Assembly (NCBI RefSeq): GCF_018777395.1
Contig: NZ_JAFJYC010000001.1
Coordinates: 1,860,001-1,924,000, forward strand
Source: Candidatus Sodalis endolongispinus
Lineage (GTDB): Bacteria; Pseudomonadota; Gammaproteobacteria; Enterobacterales; Enterobacteriaceae
Direction: 5' to 3'
Length of the DNA stretch: 64,000 nt
Made by a program: the position numbers and the translations under genes
Part shown: one piece after another, positions 36,602 to 46,930 of the stretch
Layout of the letters: each line of letters starts with the position of its first letter
Numbering within the stretch: position 1 is the first letter of the stretch
Notes under the pieces: model-generated
Databases searched by the model: none
Told to the model about the DNA's origin: nothing
The model's input: the letters and a program-made list of their open reading frames with translations, nothing else

Positions 36602-38655
36602 TTAATTATTTTGAATGGTAGCGATAATGTCGATGTCGATTCCGTCAGCCATTTCATTAAATGACAGGACCTCAAGTTCTGGATAACGCCCTTCCACAAG
36701 TTTTTTGATAAAACGTCTGATATCTACCGACACCAACAAAATAATGTCACGGGCCGACATACCATTTTCATTGAGACACTCCGTCAAATAATGCAGAATC
36801 TCATCAATTTCGGGAGGTGTTAAATTGATAAAACTACCGCCTGACGTTTGCCGGATACCACCGCGCACTTTTTCCTCAATATCATGGGAAAACACCAGAG
36901 CGCGAATTTTACCGAGGTAAGAAAAACGATTACAGATATAGCGTCCCAGCGCGCCGCGCACATGCTATACCAGCACGATGGGGTCCTTATCTTTTGGCCC
37001 CCATTGCACCAGAGATTCCAGGATCAGTTTCATATTGCGAATTGATATCCTTTCCTGTAATAACCGCTGAAACACCTCAGAAATACGCTGTACCGTATTG
37101 TTACGATAGCTTTCCTTCAACAACTCTGGGTACTTTTTCTCTAAATCATCCAGCAACATTTTGGTTTCTTGAATACCGAAGAATTCAGAAATGTTATGGG
37201 TAAGCAACGTGGAGATGCAGAAATAAAACTCATCAATAGCAGAGCGGGTAAGGTAGCCCATTTTCTGCGCGTTATCCGCTTTTTCCTTTAGTAACCAGAA
37301 ACTCATGCCTTGGAGGGTATTAATACTCTGGACGCTGTTGTCCAGCATCTTGAGTTCTTCACCGTTGATCAACACCTTATGCATGCCCGGCATCAGCGTA
37401 TAATCCGCAACAGGGATTTCGTTGATAGCAATGTTCATTGAGGCACATACCGATTTGGGAGCATAGCTGATGGTGATTTCCGGTAGCCTGACGACATACT
37501 CAATGAAGAAATTTTTCTTCAAACGCGAAGCTAAATTGTGCGGATCCAGCGTCGGCTTAAACGCCTCATTGAAGGTGATCATCAGCGGTAAGGTTTCTGG
37601 AATGATATCGCCATCAATGGTGGCCACTTCCGACTGACCCTCGCCATCGGTAGTCGTATCGCGATGACTTTCCCCGGTTTTAGCCTTGTTGCGGTTGCTC
37701 CATTTATCTTTAAAGTAAATCGCAATCAACAGTGCTGACAGCACAACGAAGACCGGCAACGGGAAGCCGGGTAAAAAACCCATCGCCAACGCCAGGCAGG
37801 CGGTCACCATAAGTGTCGACTGGTTGGCGAACAGATCGGTAATAATCTTGGAACCCAGGTTATTGTTTTTGTTGTTGTTGACCCGGGTGACGATAAACCA
37901 ACCACTAATGGAGATCAGCAGCGCAGGAATTTGCGCGACCAACGCATCGCCAATCGACAAGTGGGTGTAAACGGTAAGTGCTTCGGAAAGCTACATACCG
38001 TGCTGGACCATACCAACCGAAATCCCGCCTATCAAGTTGACAAAGATGATGATAATGCCGGCAATGGCATCACCTTTGATGAATTTCATCGCACCATCAA
38101 GCGCGCCGTACAACTGACTTTCCGCTTACAGTACTTCGCGGCGTTTCTTAACGCCATCCTCGTCCAACACGCCCGCTTTCAAATCGGCATCGATGCTCAT
38201 CTGTTTGCCCGGCATGGCGTCCAGAGAGAAACGCGCCGCCACTTCAGCAATACGTTCCGAACCTTTAGTGATGACGATAAATTGCACCACGGTGACAATG
38301 AAAAAATAACAAAACCGACGACCAGATTATCGCCTATAACAAATTGTCCAAAACTGGCCACGATCTCACCGGCGTCTGCATCCATTAAAACCAGCCGACT
38401 GGTACTGATGGATATTGCCAAGCGGAACAACGTCGTCACCAGCAATATGGACGGGAAGCTGGAAAAGTCCAGAATACGTGAAATATAAAAGGATCCCATA
38501 AAAATCAGGATCGCCATTGTCAAATTAAGCCCTATGAGAAAGTCGATCAAATAGGTAGGCAACGTGATAATCAGCATGACGATAACGAGCACCATCATCG
38601 CCAGAATAATAAGCTCCGGCCGTGATTTAATATGAGACAAAAGTGAATTTATCAT
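36602..38655 (-). pseudogene. invA: T3SS export gate protein InvA (SctV), four lesions
   Basis: SctV is the large nonameric gate with eight membrane helices and a cytoplasmic ring. The N-terminal 120 codons (SRPELIILAMMVLVIVMLIITLPTYLIDFLIGLNLTMAILIFMGSFYI) are clear. A one-base loss in a T6 run (38301-38306) shifts the frame; in the correct frame TAA 38126-38128, TAG 37991-37993 and TAG 36965-36967 occur, with good InvA sequence between them (SIGDALVAQIPALLISIS, NISEFFGIQETKMLLDDLEKKYPELLKE, and HVRGALGRYICNRF). Total length of about 685 codons fits the family. It is clearly non-functional. Confidence 0.93.
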
Positions 38656-38738
38656 TATTTATACTGAATCATCTAATCAAGGCTAAAGAAATTCACCGAT
38701 TATAATTCCATCAATCGGGGGAGTGCGCGAGTTATGAA

Positions 38739-39841
38739 TTATCTGCTATAGTACCATTTCCAAACGCCGTTTCTCTTTTCAACCGCAAAAAGCTCGGTCA
38801 AATACGACTCGCATAACGCCAGCACGCTTTCACGATCTTCATCAATGGCATATAACACCGTAGGCGTATGATTAAACACGCCCCGCATCGATTGCATAAA
38901 GTCGGTCTTATGTCTAACACTCTGCCGTTTTAGATATTTTTTGACAAATTATGTCAGCGCAGCGATCAGTTTTTTGTGATCTAACAAGCCCAGTAAAAAA
39001 TATGCATAGCATCAACTTCATATGGTTCGCGCGGCGACGGTAAAGAAAGTTTGGCCAATTCTTTCATCAAAATCAGGTCCAAGGTATTCAGGATACGCGC
39101 ATCGGACAATTTACTGCCAAGCGGGCCATATTCTTCGCTATTCAAGCCTGGTAGCATGGATTTCATATCGCATACCAGCGCGCGTAAAGTGAAGGCCAGC
39201 AATCTGTTACGATGCTTAAAACCAAATTGCTCAATCCAGTCTTGGTAAATATAGGCGGCGACCAGATCCATCTCGATGAATTGTTGATAACTGGCGCGCA
39301 ACGCTTTCGCCGTCAGGTTCGCCACCCCCTGGCTGAATTGTTTGGCGCATTGTCCCACATTGGCGCCAGCGTACATCTTGCGCTGGTCCGCATGTTTCTC
39401 AAGGTCGGCTATCGCTTTTTCCAGCTCTTTTTTTTGCAGCGCCGAGAGTTTATGCCGGTACAAGAGCTCCCGTAACGCCAGGAGTAAATCACTGTCGTCT
39501 GGGAACAGGCTGCGGGCATGGGAAAGCAGACGGGTGTAGTTCATCTTCCCTTTGCCGAGAACGGTAATCAGCGCATTGATCTTCTCGTACGCTGATTCCT
39601 CAAGCATTTGCGAGAGGAAGTCATTCTCCTCAATGTCATTACCCTTGCCACGCCGGTTCATGCGCCTGAATGCATTGAATATCTGCCCCATCTCCTCCAT
39701 GCCGAGCGCAATTTCCGTTTCCAGATTGACCTCAACCACCGTCATGCCGTCATAGATGGGTATCGCTTCACTCTGGCCTGTTTTGGCGGAAAGGGAGATA
39801 AAATCCCTGAAACTTCTCGTGTCTATCGAATTGATCGCCAT
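38739..39841 (-). pseudogene. invE: T3SS gatekeeper InvE (SctW), frameshift and TAA
   Basis: InvE/MxiC gatekeepers hold back effectors until translocators are secreted. The first 286 codons (MAINSIDTRSFRDFISLSAKTGQSEAIPIYDG...) are open to 38981. A T6 run (38995-39000) has apparently lost one T; with it restored the frame reads LLGLLDHKKLIAAL, meets TAA in the 38930-38950 interval, and continues YLKRQSVRHKTDFMQSMRGVF to YLTELFAVEKRNGVWKWYYSR and a stop at 38739-38741. The total of about 367 codons equals the family size. Confidence 0.85.
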
Positions 39842-39856
39842 CGCACCGCTCTCGGG

Positions 39857-41617
39857 TTAATGCTGGGCCATATAGTTGTGCAGCATGGCCACGGTCGCTT
39901 TTAAGGTAATATTGGTGCCCAGCGAGGTGTGGCCGAGCGACGGATTTTTGTCGACGCCTTCCCATACCGCGCCTTGAGGCAACAACTTGGGCTGAATAAG
40001 GAACATGCGCACAAATTGTTTGGTTTGATTATAACGATAATCGAACAGGCGCCCCAAAAACGGGATGTCTTTCAGTACGGGGATCCCCCAACCGCCGTTA
40101 ACACGCTGATCGCGGCTATAGCCCCCCACCAGTAAACTGCTTCCCTTGGGCACGCGCGCCTCGGTACTGATTTGCGTATTATTGACCAGCGGTAATTCGG
40201 CAACCTTGGTGAATTCGTTATCGTTGTTGGTCATGAGACCGCCATCCTGAATATCCAGGATCATTTCGATTTCTTTACTGCCACTGGACAGGCGTGGCAG
40301 GACGCTTATCAACGTGCCGTAAGTAATCTTTTCGAGCGTAGCGGTACGTTCCCCTTTCACCTGCACATAAAAACTTGAATTATTGTCAAATAACGCTGGA
40401 ATGTTTTCCTGGGTCAAAATCTCTGGATGAGCAACGATGCGGGCATCCTTACGACTGGCTAACGCGCTGACCTGGGCAAGAAATTGGTAACTGCTACTGG
40501 CGCTCAGCGAACTGGAATTAAACTCGATGCCGCTGCTTCCCATACTGGCGCGTGCCGCCCAATTCACACCCAACTGATTGACTTCATCTTTATCAATGTC
40601 CAGGATCCAGAGCGAAAGCTGAATCTGTTGTTTGGCAATATCAATTGCCGTGACCAGATCCTGCACATAGCTCACCTGCTGGCTCGCCCCCTGGATCAGC
40701 AAACTATTGGTGTCGGGGTAGGCAACGATATTTATCGTACCGTAATTGATGTTTTCCGCCGTTTGCGCACTCTTATTCTGTTGCGGTAAGGGCGGTAACG
40801 AAGGAAAAGTCCCCCTCCTTCTGCGGCGTTGGCTGCGGCCAGTGCGCTGCGGGTATCGCGGTCAATCGTAATGGTCGCCAGTGGCACCGGATTACGGCTG
40901 TCCCGCGAGACGCCATTAGCGTTAGCGCCATTCAACAATTGATTCAATACCGTTGCGACGCCCGGTATCGTAATGGGGGCGTCCCGCTGTGTGTAATTAC
41001 GATCGGTAACGAAGGAATTTTTCAGCCTGATCACGCGAATTTCATTTCTGCCGGTGGTGGTATCGCTAAACGTGCTGTCCAAATACTTGGCAGCAGCAGT
41101 GACCAGGCCGACATAGACCGGCGGTCCAGATATATAAAAGCCGCCGTAACTGCCGTTGGTGCGCGGTGGGAAACGCTGATCATACAGCATGGTGGATTTA
41201 AGAAATGCCGTCAGGCGTTCAAAGGGGGCATGACGCAGCTGTACCATCTGGCTTTGCATTTCACTCACGTCATAGACATAAATCGCGCTACCGTCGTTAT
41301 ACCAAATCAGAGGCCGTCCTTGAGGCCAGGCTTTCAAGCAGCTGCAGCGGTTTGTCCATGTCGAACTTACCTGATACCTGTTTTCGACCGGCCAGTTCAC
41401 TGACGATAATGGGCTTATGTATTTCACCAGACAATGCGGATAGTAATTGGCGTATGCTGCTTTTATTGGCGACGTATTCATTTATGCTGCCGCTGGAGCT
41501 GTCATTGGTGGTCTGATCGGAGCGAAACGGCCCCGCCCAGACCGCCGCCGGCACGCCTACCGCGGCCAGCAATAGCCATGTGCAGCCTACTTTAAATAAT
41601 TGCACTACCTTACTCAT
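39857..41617 (-). pseudogene. invG: T3SS outer-membrane secretin InvG (SctC), two frameshifts
   Basis: InvG forms the outer-membrane ring. The signal peptide and N0 domain (VGCTWLLLAAVGVPAAVWA, SGEIHKPIIVSELAGRKQVSGKF) begin at ATG 41617. An indel near 41320 moves the frame to PLIWYNDGSAIYVYDVSEM and the N1/N3 domains, and a second one at the C5 run 40811-40815 moves it to INYGTINIVAYPDTNSLLIQGA and the secretin core (VAHPEILTQENIPALFDNNSSFYV, VPKGSSLLVGGYSRDQ, IPVLKDIPFLGRLF). Without repair no secretin can be made. Confidence 0.92.
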
Positions 41618-42431
41618 ATAAAAAACCTTCCAGCGATCTAAAATTTTTTGGTGTAATACCAAAGAATGACTTCATTTCCATAGAAAAATGTGACGAGGAA
41701 CTATAGCCATTATCCTGGGCAATAACCGAAATGCTGCTATTGCCTTCTATGAGTTGCATGGCGCAATAGGCCGCACGCCAGATTCTCATCTGCCCCTTGG
41801 CGCCGCGCTTTAAATAACGATGGCACAATCTTCTGAAATAAGATTCGGAAACGCCATAACGCTTACTGACTTCCTGAATTTTGTTATTCACCGCATCACC
41901 ATTACCGCTGACAATGAGCGATAGCAGATAATTGACTATCCAATAGCTTTCCCGCTGGCGAATAAAATGGTACATTCCCGCATAGGACTCCTGATAAGCC
42001 GGGTCCTTGCTTAACAACAGGATATCCTGCAATGTCACATTCTGATCTTTCACCAGCAAGCTATAGAAAATGTTTTCTTCAACATTTATAATGGGTGATT
42101 GTATTTTATCATGTAACTTGATATCGTATTCGGTAAAGGCTAACAGCGCTGCGGCCTCATTAAGAGGAATATCGACTATCCGCCATTCACCATAAAAGTA
42201 AAAGGTCACAAGGGTATGCACACCGACGATAATAGCGTGAAAAGGCTTTACCCATTTTCCTGGCCCTTCATTAGTGTGAATGCAAAAATAGGCGTTTTTT
42301 GAAAGAGGGAGCAAGTATAAGACTCTATCATGTACCTGAGTTGTCACTCCTCGTTCACCGCTAATTTCTTCAGCGTTGACAGAAAATGAAGGGCGTAAAT
42401 CAGACATCACCTGCTGAATTTTACCTCTCAT
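41610..42431 (-). CDS. invF: AraC-family T3SS activator InvF
   Basis: The 273-residue protein ends in an AraC-type double helix-turn-helix (VSKRYGVSESYFRRLCHRYLKR and ISVIAQDNGYSSSSHFSMEMKSFFGITPKNFRS). InvF, MxiE and YsaE act at effector promoters together with an SicA-type chaperone. It is intact, is the first gene of the leftward operon and overlaps invG by 8 bases. No sicA-like gene lies in the window. Confidence 0.9.
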   Translation of the reverse strand: MRGKIQQVMSDLRPSFSVNAEEISGERGVTTQVHDRVLYLLPLSKNAYFCIHTNEGPGKWVKPFHAIIVGVHTLVTFYFYGEWRIVDIPLNEAAALLAFTEYDIKLHDKIQSPIINVEENIFYSLLVKDQNVTLQDILLLSKDPAYQESYAGMYHFIRQRESYWIVNYLLSLIVSGNGDAVNNKIQEVSKRYGVSESYFRRLCHRYLKRGAKGQMRIWRAAYCAMQLIEGNSSISVIAQDNGYSSSSHFSMEMKSFFGITPKNFRSLEGFLYE

Positions 42432-42645
42432 ATTTCACCCTTCGGCCGTTAGTATAAGTTAATTTTTGTTTCGTAATAAGACCAGAGGATTGTGTGAGCG
42501 TCAACCGCCAGGCTTAAATATCATAAAAAAATCATAATATGATAAAAAGATCATAAATTTTTGACTTTAAAATGATGTGAACAATCTTCCTATTCCTATT
42601 TAAGTCCTTTATCATCGCGTCTGAACTTATTTAGAGATGTAAATA
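42432..42645. promoter_or_regulatory. Divergent control region between invF and prgH
   Basis: A 214-bp AT-rich spacer separates the leftward inv-spa operon from the rightward prg-org operon. It contains clustered ATCATAAA-type motifs at about 42519-42561, including the palindrome TCATAATATGA, in both orientations. Such DNA is typical of H-NS silencing and HilD/HilC-like activator sites of SPI-1-type systems; no regulator gene of that kind is present in the window. Exact promoters cannot be placed with confidence. Confidence 0.55.
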
Positions 42646-43890
42646 ATGTCTGACGTTTTCACTGATAATAAAAATGAAGCCGGTGAATTAAGCTATACGC
42701 TTAAAATCTTGTTTGGCCCGATGTATGGTAGCGATCTTATTCTACCGCCCAATACGTATTCTATTATTATCGGTCGCAGCCAGGCGTTGATGATTGACGC
42801 GCAGGGGGATGAACAGGGCCATGCCTGTCACTATGCGCACAATACTTTATTCATTCCTTATGACGCCCGCCACGTCAATATGACGTTGCACCTTCCTGCT
42901 ATCCAGGAAACGGGCGAAGAGGGGCAGGACAGCTTCACCCTGGAGATAAACGACCCCGAGGATCCCCAGCAACGGCGGGTTACGCACAATGCCGTTTTTA
43001 GCGATGGCGATATTCATTTTGCCGTTAAGCGAGCCTATGAAGAATGGCATCAGGATATTAGCGACTTTAAACAGCCGGGCGCCCTTCCTGCGCCTGGAGG
43101 TGATGCCGACGCTACCTGGGATACACTTCGCAAGCGCCGGGTCCTGGTTGCCGGCGTCGTGGCTGTCATTATGTTGCTCATCGCCGCGGCGATCGGCGTG
43201 CGCTATTATCGCACCTCTCACCAAATTATCTCTTTGACGGCGGCCCTTGCCGGTTCTCCTTCGCCGGTAACGCTACTTCAAGGTAATGACGGTAAAATTT
43301 ATGCGCTCGCCAGCCACTATCGCGATCTGCAATGGCTTAATGCCGCCCTGGCCAAACGGCCTAACGCCGCTGATGTGGTACCGCTTTGGTTAACGCAAAC
43401 CGCCCAGGACATCACTAACTCATTGCGCTCGGAGGGGGTGCCGGTACTGCGGTTGGATATGGCACACCCCGCTACGCCGGTTTTGCTGGTGCTCGAGGAC
43501 ATGACGCAGGCCAAGCAAAACGCGTTGCGAAAAAAGCTGTTGCCCATGTTGCCCTATGCCAAAACCCTCAGTTTTCGCACCTTTAGCAAGAATTTTCTGG
43601 TGCAGCAGGCCAAGCAGGGGCTTAACAGAATGCACATTGTCTATCGCCAGGTCGCCAAGCCGTTCGGCTTTAGCTTCCTTATCCATGATCAGCTGAACGA
43701 CAATACCGTGGCGGAGCTGCAAGGCTTCATGGAGACTTATTATTCACAATGGGGAAGTGATTTTATCACCTTCTCCATCAATCTTGACGAAAATTGGCTG
43801 CGGGACAAGTCCTATCTTGCCGCACCCAACGGCTATGTTTTCGTCAATCAACATAACTGGTATTTCCCATCAGTTAATGCAACGCAATAA
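42646..43890 (+). CDS. prgH: T3SS inner-membrane ring protein PrgH (SctD)
   Basis: The 414-residue product has an N-terminal FHA-like cytoplasmic domain (LKILFGPMYGSDLILPPNTYSIIIGRS), one membrane helix (VLVAGVVAVIMLLIAAAIGVRYY, about residues 166-186) and a periplasmic ring-building domain (VTLLQGNDGKIYALASHYRDL onward). Together with PrgK it forms the inner ring. It is intact and the first gene of the rightward operon prgHIJK-orgAB. Confidence 0.95.
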   Translation: MSDVFTDNKNEAGELSYTLKILFGPMYGSDLILPPNTYSIIIGRSQALMIDAQGDEQGHACHYAHNTLFIPYDARHVNMTLHLPAIQETGEEGQDSFTLEINDPEDPQQRRVTHNAVFSDGDIHFAVKRAYEEWHQDISDFKQPGALPAPGGDADATWDTLRKRRVLVAGVVAVIMLLIAAAIGVRYYRTSHQIISLTAALAGSPSPVTLLQGNDGKIYALASHYRDLQWLNAALAKRPNAADVVPLWLTQTAQDITNSLRSEGVPVLRLDMAHPATPVLLVLEDMTQAKQNALRKKLLPMLPYAKTLSFRTFSKNFLVQQAKQGLNRMHIVYRQVAKPFGFSFLIHDQLNDNTVAELQGFMETYYSQWGSDFITFSINLDENWLRDKSYLAAPNGYVFVNQHNWYFPSVNATQ

Positions 43891-43901
43891 GGACAATACG
43901 T

Positions 43902-44159
43902 ATGAGTGACCTAAGAGCCTGGAACGGTAATGGCTGGTTTATCGATGATATCGCCAAAGATTTTGATACCGGTGCGCAAACCATGATGCAACAGCTTGAA
44001 ACGGCGCGTAAAAATTTATCTGAGAAACCCGATGATCCCAGCGTGTTAGCGGAATTCCAGGCTAAACTGTCTGAATATACTCTTTTCAGAAACGCCCAAT
44101 CGTCCACCGTCAAAGCGTTCAAAGATATTGGCGCCGCGATTATTCAAAACTTCCGTTAA
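43902..44159 (+). CDS. prgI: T3SS needle protein PrgI (SctF)
   Basis: The 85-residue needle subunit is a helical hairpin: DIAKDFDTGAQTMMQQLETARKNL, a turn with KPDDPS, and LAEFQAKLSEYTLFRNAQSSTVKAFKDIGAAIIQNFR. The last segment is nearly the same as in Salmonella PrgI. It is intact, 11 bases after prgH. Confidence 0.97.
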   Translation: MSDLRAWNGNGWFIDDIAKDFDTGAQTMMQQLETARKNLSEKPDDPSVLAEFQAKLSEYTLFRNAQSSTVKAFKDIGAAIIQNFR

Positions 44160-44210
44160 GATATTTACACCGGGTTAAGCCTAACGGCTTGCCCGCCCCT
44201 GGAGCTATTT

Positions 44211-44534
44211 ATGACCATGCAAACATTGTTGTCCCTAAAGGATCTTACGTCATTATCCACCCAATCCATCACGGCCGCCTCACATACCGAATTGCCCACC
44301 GGTGGCACAACATCGCAGCTGGTTTCATCCGCATTTAAACAGTTAAGTGAGCAGGATTTAGATTTTAAACAAATGATAAATTCCTTAAGTGCATCACCGG
44401 AGACCACCAGCAATCCGGAAAAGTTAGCGCAGTTGCAATCGCTTATCGGTGAATATTATAACTATGTCTCATTAGTGTCCACCATTGCCAAGAAGGTGGT
44501 CAATACCGTCGAGACACTGGGAAAATCACAATAA
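44211..44534 (+). CDS. prgJ: T3SS inner rod protein PrgJ (SctI)
   Basis: The 107-residue product has the PrgJ/MxiI pattern: variable Ser/Thr-rich N-terminus and a conserved C-terminal helix NPEKLAQLQSLIGEYYNYVSLVSTIAKKVVNTVETL. The rod connects the export gate with the needle. The stop overlaps the prgK start by one base, so the two are coupled. Confidence 0.94.
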   Translation: MTMQTLLSLKDLTSLSTQSITAASHTELPTGGTTSQLVSSAFKQLSEQDLDFKQMINSLSASPETTSNPEKLAQLQSLIGEYYNYVSLVSTIAKKVVNTVETLGKSQ

Positions 44535-45313
44535 TGTTTAAGCGACTTCTTTTAACCGGTTTGGTTATTATCGCCGTCTTACTGAAGACGGGCTGTGACA
44601 ACACCATTTTGCTGAATAATCTAAGCCAGGATCAGGCCAATCAAGTTTTGGCGGTATTGCAGCAGCATAATATTTCCTCACAGAAAAGCGGTTCACTGAA
44701 GGAAGGATATGCGATTACGGTTCCGAAAAGCGATACCACCACGGCGCTATCAATTCTGAACCAGTATCAGCTCCCGGCCAAACCTGAAGTCCAAATTTCC
44801 CAAGCGTTTCCCGATAATGCCTTGATCGCGTCTCCGCAGGCAAAACGGGCGCGTATGTTTTCGCTGCAGGAACAGCGGTTGGAACAATCGTTAAAAATTA
44901 TAAGCCAGGTGGTTAATGCGCGTGTTCACGTCAGTTATCCGCTAAACGATAATACTTTTATTACCGATTATCCTGCTGAGCAGGTCTCCATTTTGATTAC
45001 CTACAGCGGCAGACTCAATGAAAATATGTTCATCAGCAAAATAAAAACGTTGATAAAAAACTGGCTGGCCAACGTCCGTTTTGAAGATATTTCCGTGGTG
45101 CTGTTTCAGGCGCCGCCATTGCAATACAGCGCGCCAACGCAGGGCGCTCAACCGTTTATGACACCGTGGTTGTATGCCCTGGGCGGGGTGTTGTTGGCCG
45201 CGTTGCTGGCGGGCGGTTCGGTTTTGTACCTGTTGGTCAAAAAACAACGGCCGGAGACGCCGCTGGAGAGGCCCGCGCAGGAAGCGTCGGCACAAAAGGA
45301 GATGCCGGTATGA
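44534..45313 (+). CDS. prgK: T3SS inner-membrane ring lipoprotein PrgK (SctJ)
   Basis: The 259-residue protein starts with a lipoprotein signal (lipobox LKTGC, Cys21), then two ring-building domains (LNNLSQDQANQVLAVLQQHNI, ARVHVSYPLNDNTF) and a C-terminal membrane helix (WLYALGGVLLAALLAGGSVLYLLV, about residues 208-231). It forms the inner concentric ring with PrgH. It is intact. Confidence 0.96.
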   Translation: MFKRLLLTGLVIIAVLLKTGCDNTILLNNLSQDQANQVLAVLQQHNISSQKSGSLKEGYAITVPKSDTTTALSILNQYQLPAKPEVQISQAFPDNALIASPQAKRARMFSLQEQRLEQSLKIISQVVNARVHVSYPLNDNTFITDYPAEQVSILITYSGRLNENMFISKIKTLIKNWLANVRFEDISVVLFQAPPLQYSAPTQGAQPFMTPWLYALGGVLLAALLAGGSVLYLLVKKQRPETPLERPAQEASAQKEMPV

Positions 45314-45897
45314 CCGCGCACCGGCTTGCCAACGTTATGCGCGTGATGTACTACCCGGTCAGTTATCTGCACGCCAGCCGTTTTCCTTCCGGCTGGCACT
45401 GCGATGATCAGGCGGCGCGTCCGCTGCTTAATTATTGGATACTGCGGCACTATCAGTGCCCGCACGATGACAGCGCGCTCGCCGGTGATCCTTTTTACCG
45501 ACTCTTGCTTGACGGTTAGCAACGGCTTGGCGATGCCGCGTTGTTGATAGGCGCACATTTGTTGCGCGATCGCCTGCTGGCCGAAGGGCGGTTTATATTA
45601 CTGGCGGCGCCGGTGCAATCCTTTCTTGCGTTGCCTCTGCCGCCGTTGACGCCTGCTGCCCGACCGCAGGAGCAGGAAGAACCGGCCACGTCGCTGTTGC
45701 AGGAGCTTGACCCGGCCGCCTGGGGCGCCTATTGCCTGCTGTCAATGTTAAAGCGTTTACCCCCCGCCGTTTAGCGGCGGGCCTGTCTGCTGTTCCCGGC
45801 CTGGCAGCCATTACCGCAGCAAGCGACGTCCTTGTCGCCGTCTTCAATCAACCTGATCAAAATGGCCCTTCATCATGCGCAATATTTTACTCGATGA
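45310..45897 (+). pseudogene. orgA: T3SS sorting platform protein OrgA (SctK) with two TAGs
   Basis: OrgA links the sorting platform to the inner ring. The frame starts at ATG 45310, overlapping the prgK stop, with MRVMYYPVSYLHASRF and WILRHYQC typical of the family. TAG 45517-45519 and TAG 45772-45774 interrupt it, but the same frame continues (LGDAALLIGAHLLRDRLLAEGR, WGAYCLLSMLKRLP, LIKMALHHAQYF) to TGA 45895-45897. The total of 195 codons is close to the 199 of Salmonella OrgA, so only two point mutations separate it from an intact gene. Confidence 0.87.
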
Positions 45898-46543
45898 GCT
45901 TAATGAGGGCGGTGACCCCGTCATCATTAAAGCCCGACGTTCGCGTCGCGCCCGTCGCGCCGCGAATATGCTGGAGCAAACCTATCGGCGATGTCAGGAG
46001 TTGGTCGCCAAAAATCAGCTTGAATGCGAAGTGCTTTATCACCAGCAATACCAAGCTGCTTTTTGCGCCGGTTTCCAGCATCTGTATCAACAATGGCTTA
46101 CACAGCTGGATGAATGAGTGGGTTTGCAAAAAGCATTGGCCCAGGCACGCCGTGTGCAGTTGGCCGAGGATTTAAGCGCGCTCTTCACCCAGCCCAGTAT
46201 CGTGGAGTTTATCGTTAAGCAATTAACCCAAACCACGGGGGTCGACGTCCCCTCGGTCATTGTCCTGCCCCAAGTGGTCACGCCGCCCGCAGCGCTTTTG
46301 CACATTCATTGCATCAGCGCCGATGACGGCAATTTCGCGGTAAAACAGGGTGAACACGTGGTTCATTTTCCGCAGGATCGTCTGTGTCAACAATGGTTGG
46401 CGGATATTGAGACGCAAGAGGGAATACGCGCGCTACAGCAGCATATTAATACCTTGCCTTCCACCCGGGTAGACGCGTTACGCCAGTCGATGACCGATTT
46501 TGTACAACATCTTTTTACGCCTGAAAGCGAGGAAGTATCATGA
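45875..46543 (+). pseudogene. orgB: T3SS ATPase regulator OrgB (SctL) with in-frame TGA
   Basis: OrgB dimers connect the ATPase to the sorting platform. The first 80 codons (MRNILLDELNEGG, VIIKARRSRRARRAANMLEQTYRRCQEL) end at TGA 46115-46117 (GATGAATGAGTGG); the same frame continues QKALAQARRVQLAEDLSALF and VDALRQSMTDFVQHLF to 46543. The total of 222 codons matches the family. The GTG just after the TGA could restart translation and give the C-terminal half alone. Confidence 0.87.
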
Positions 46544-46911
46544 ATATCAGCGCCATGATCGGCGCCGCAAGCAGCGCCCGGAGTTCATCCACGGCCACGA
46601 GCGGCGATTTTAATCAGATTGTCACAGACTGGCTGCTAAGGACCGGATTGCACTCTGAGGAACTGAAAAAGCAAATGAAAGCTTTGTACCCCGACAGCAG
46701 CCATGTTGTTACCCAAAAGGACATTACCTCTGCCCTACTGTACGCCAGCGCGATGCTGAAATCTTCGCAAGACCTGGAGGTGCAAAACTATTTGAAAGAT
46801 ACCCTCAATCCCCTGACGACAAAATCTCTGGGGTTGAGCTACGCCTATAACGATTTTATGCAGGCCATGATTTGCGGCAATGACGATGACGCCCCTGAAC
46901 CTTTTTTCTAA
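46540..46911 (+). CDS. T3SS operon protein in OrgC position, unknown
   Basis: The 123-residue protein (MNISAMIGAASSARSSSTATSGDFNQIVTDWLLRTG...) overlaps the orgB stop by 4 bases. It is soluble, with a Ser/Ala-rich N-terminus. Salmonella has orgC at this place, but I see no clear similarity to OrgC, so the call rests on position. It is intact. Confidence 0.6.
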   Translation: MNISAMIGAASSARSSSTATSGDFNQIVTDWLLRTGLHSEELKKQMKALYPDSSHVVTQKDITSALLYASAMLKSSQDLEVQNYLKDTLNPLTTKSLGLSYAYNDFMQAMICGNDDDAPEPFF

Positions 46912-46930
46912 CGCTTACCCATCCTTTATT

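Noticed and set aside
45593..45847. Minus-strand frame over orgA
   Set aside because: It is a shadow of the GC-rich orgA pseudogene and has no family features.
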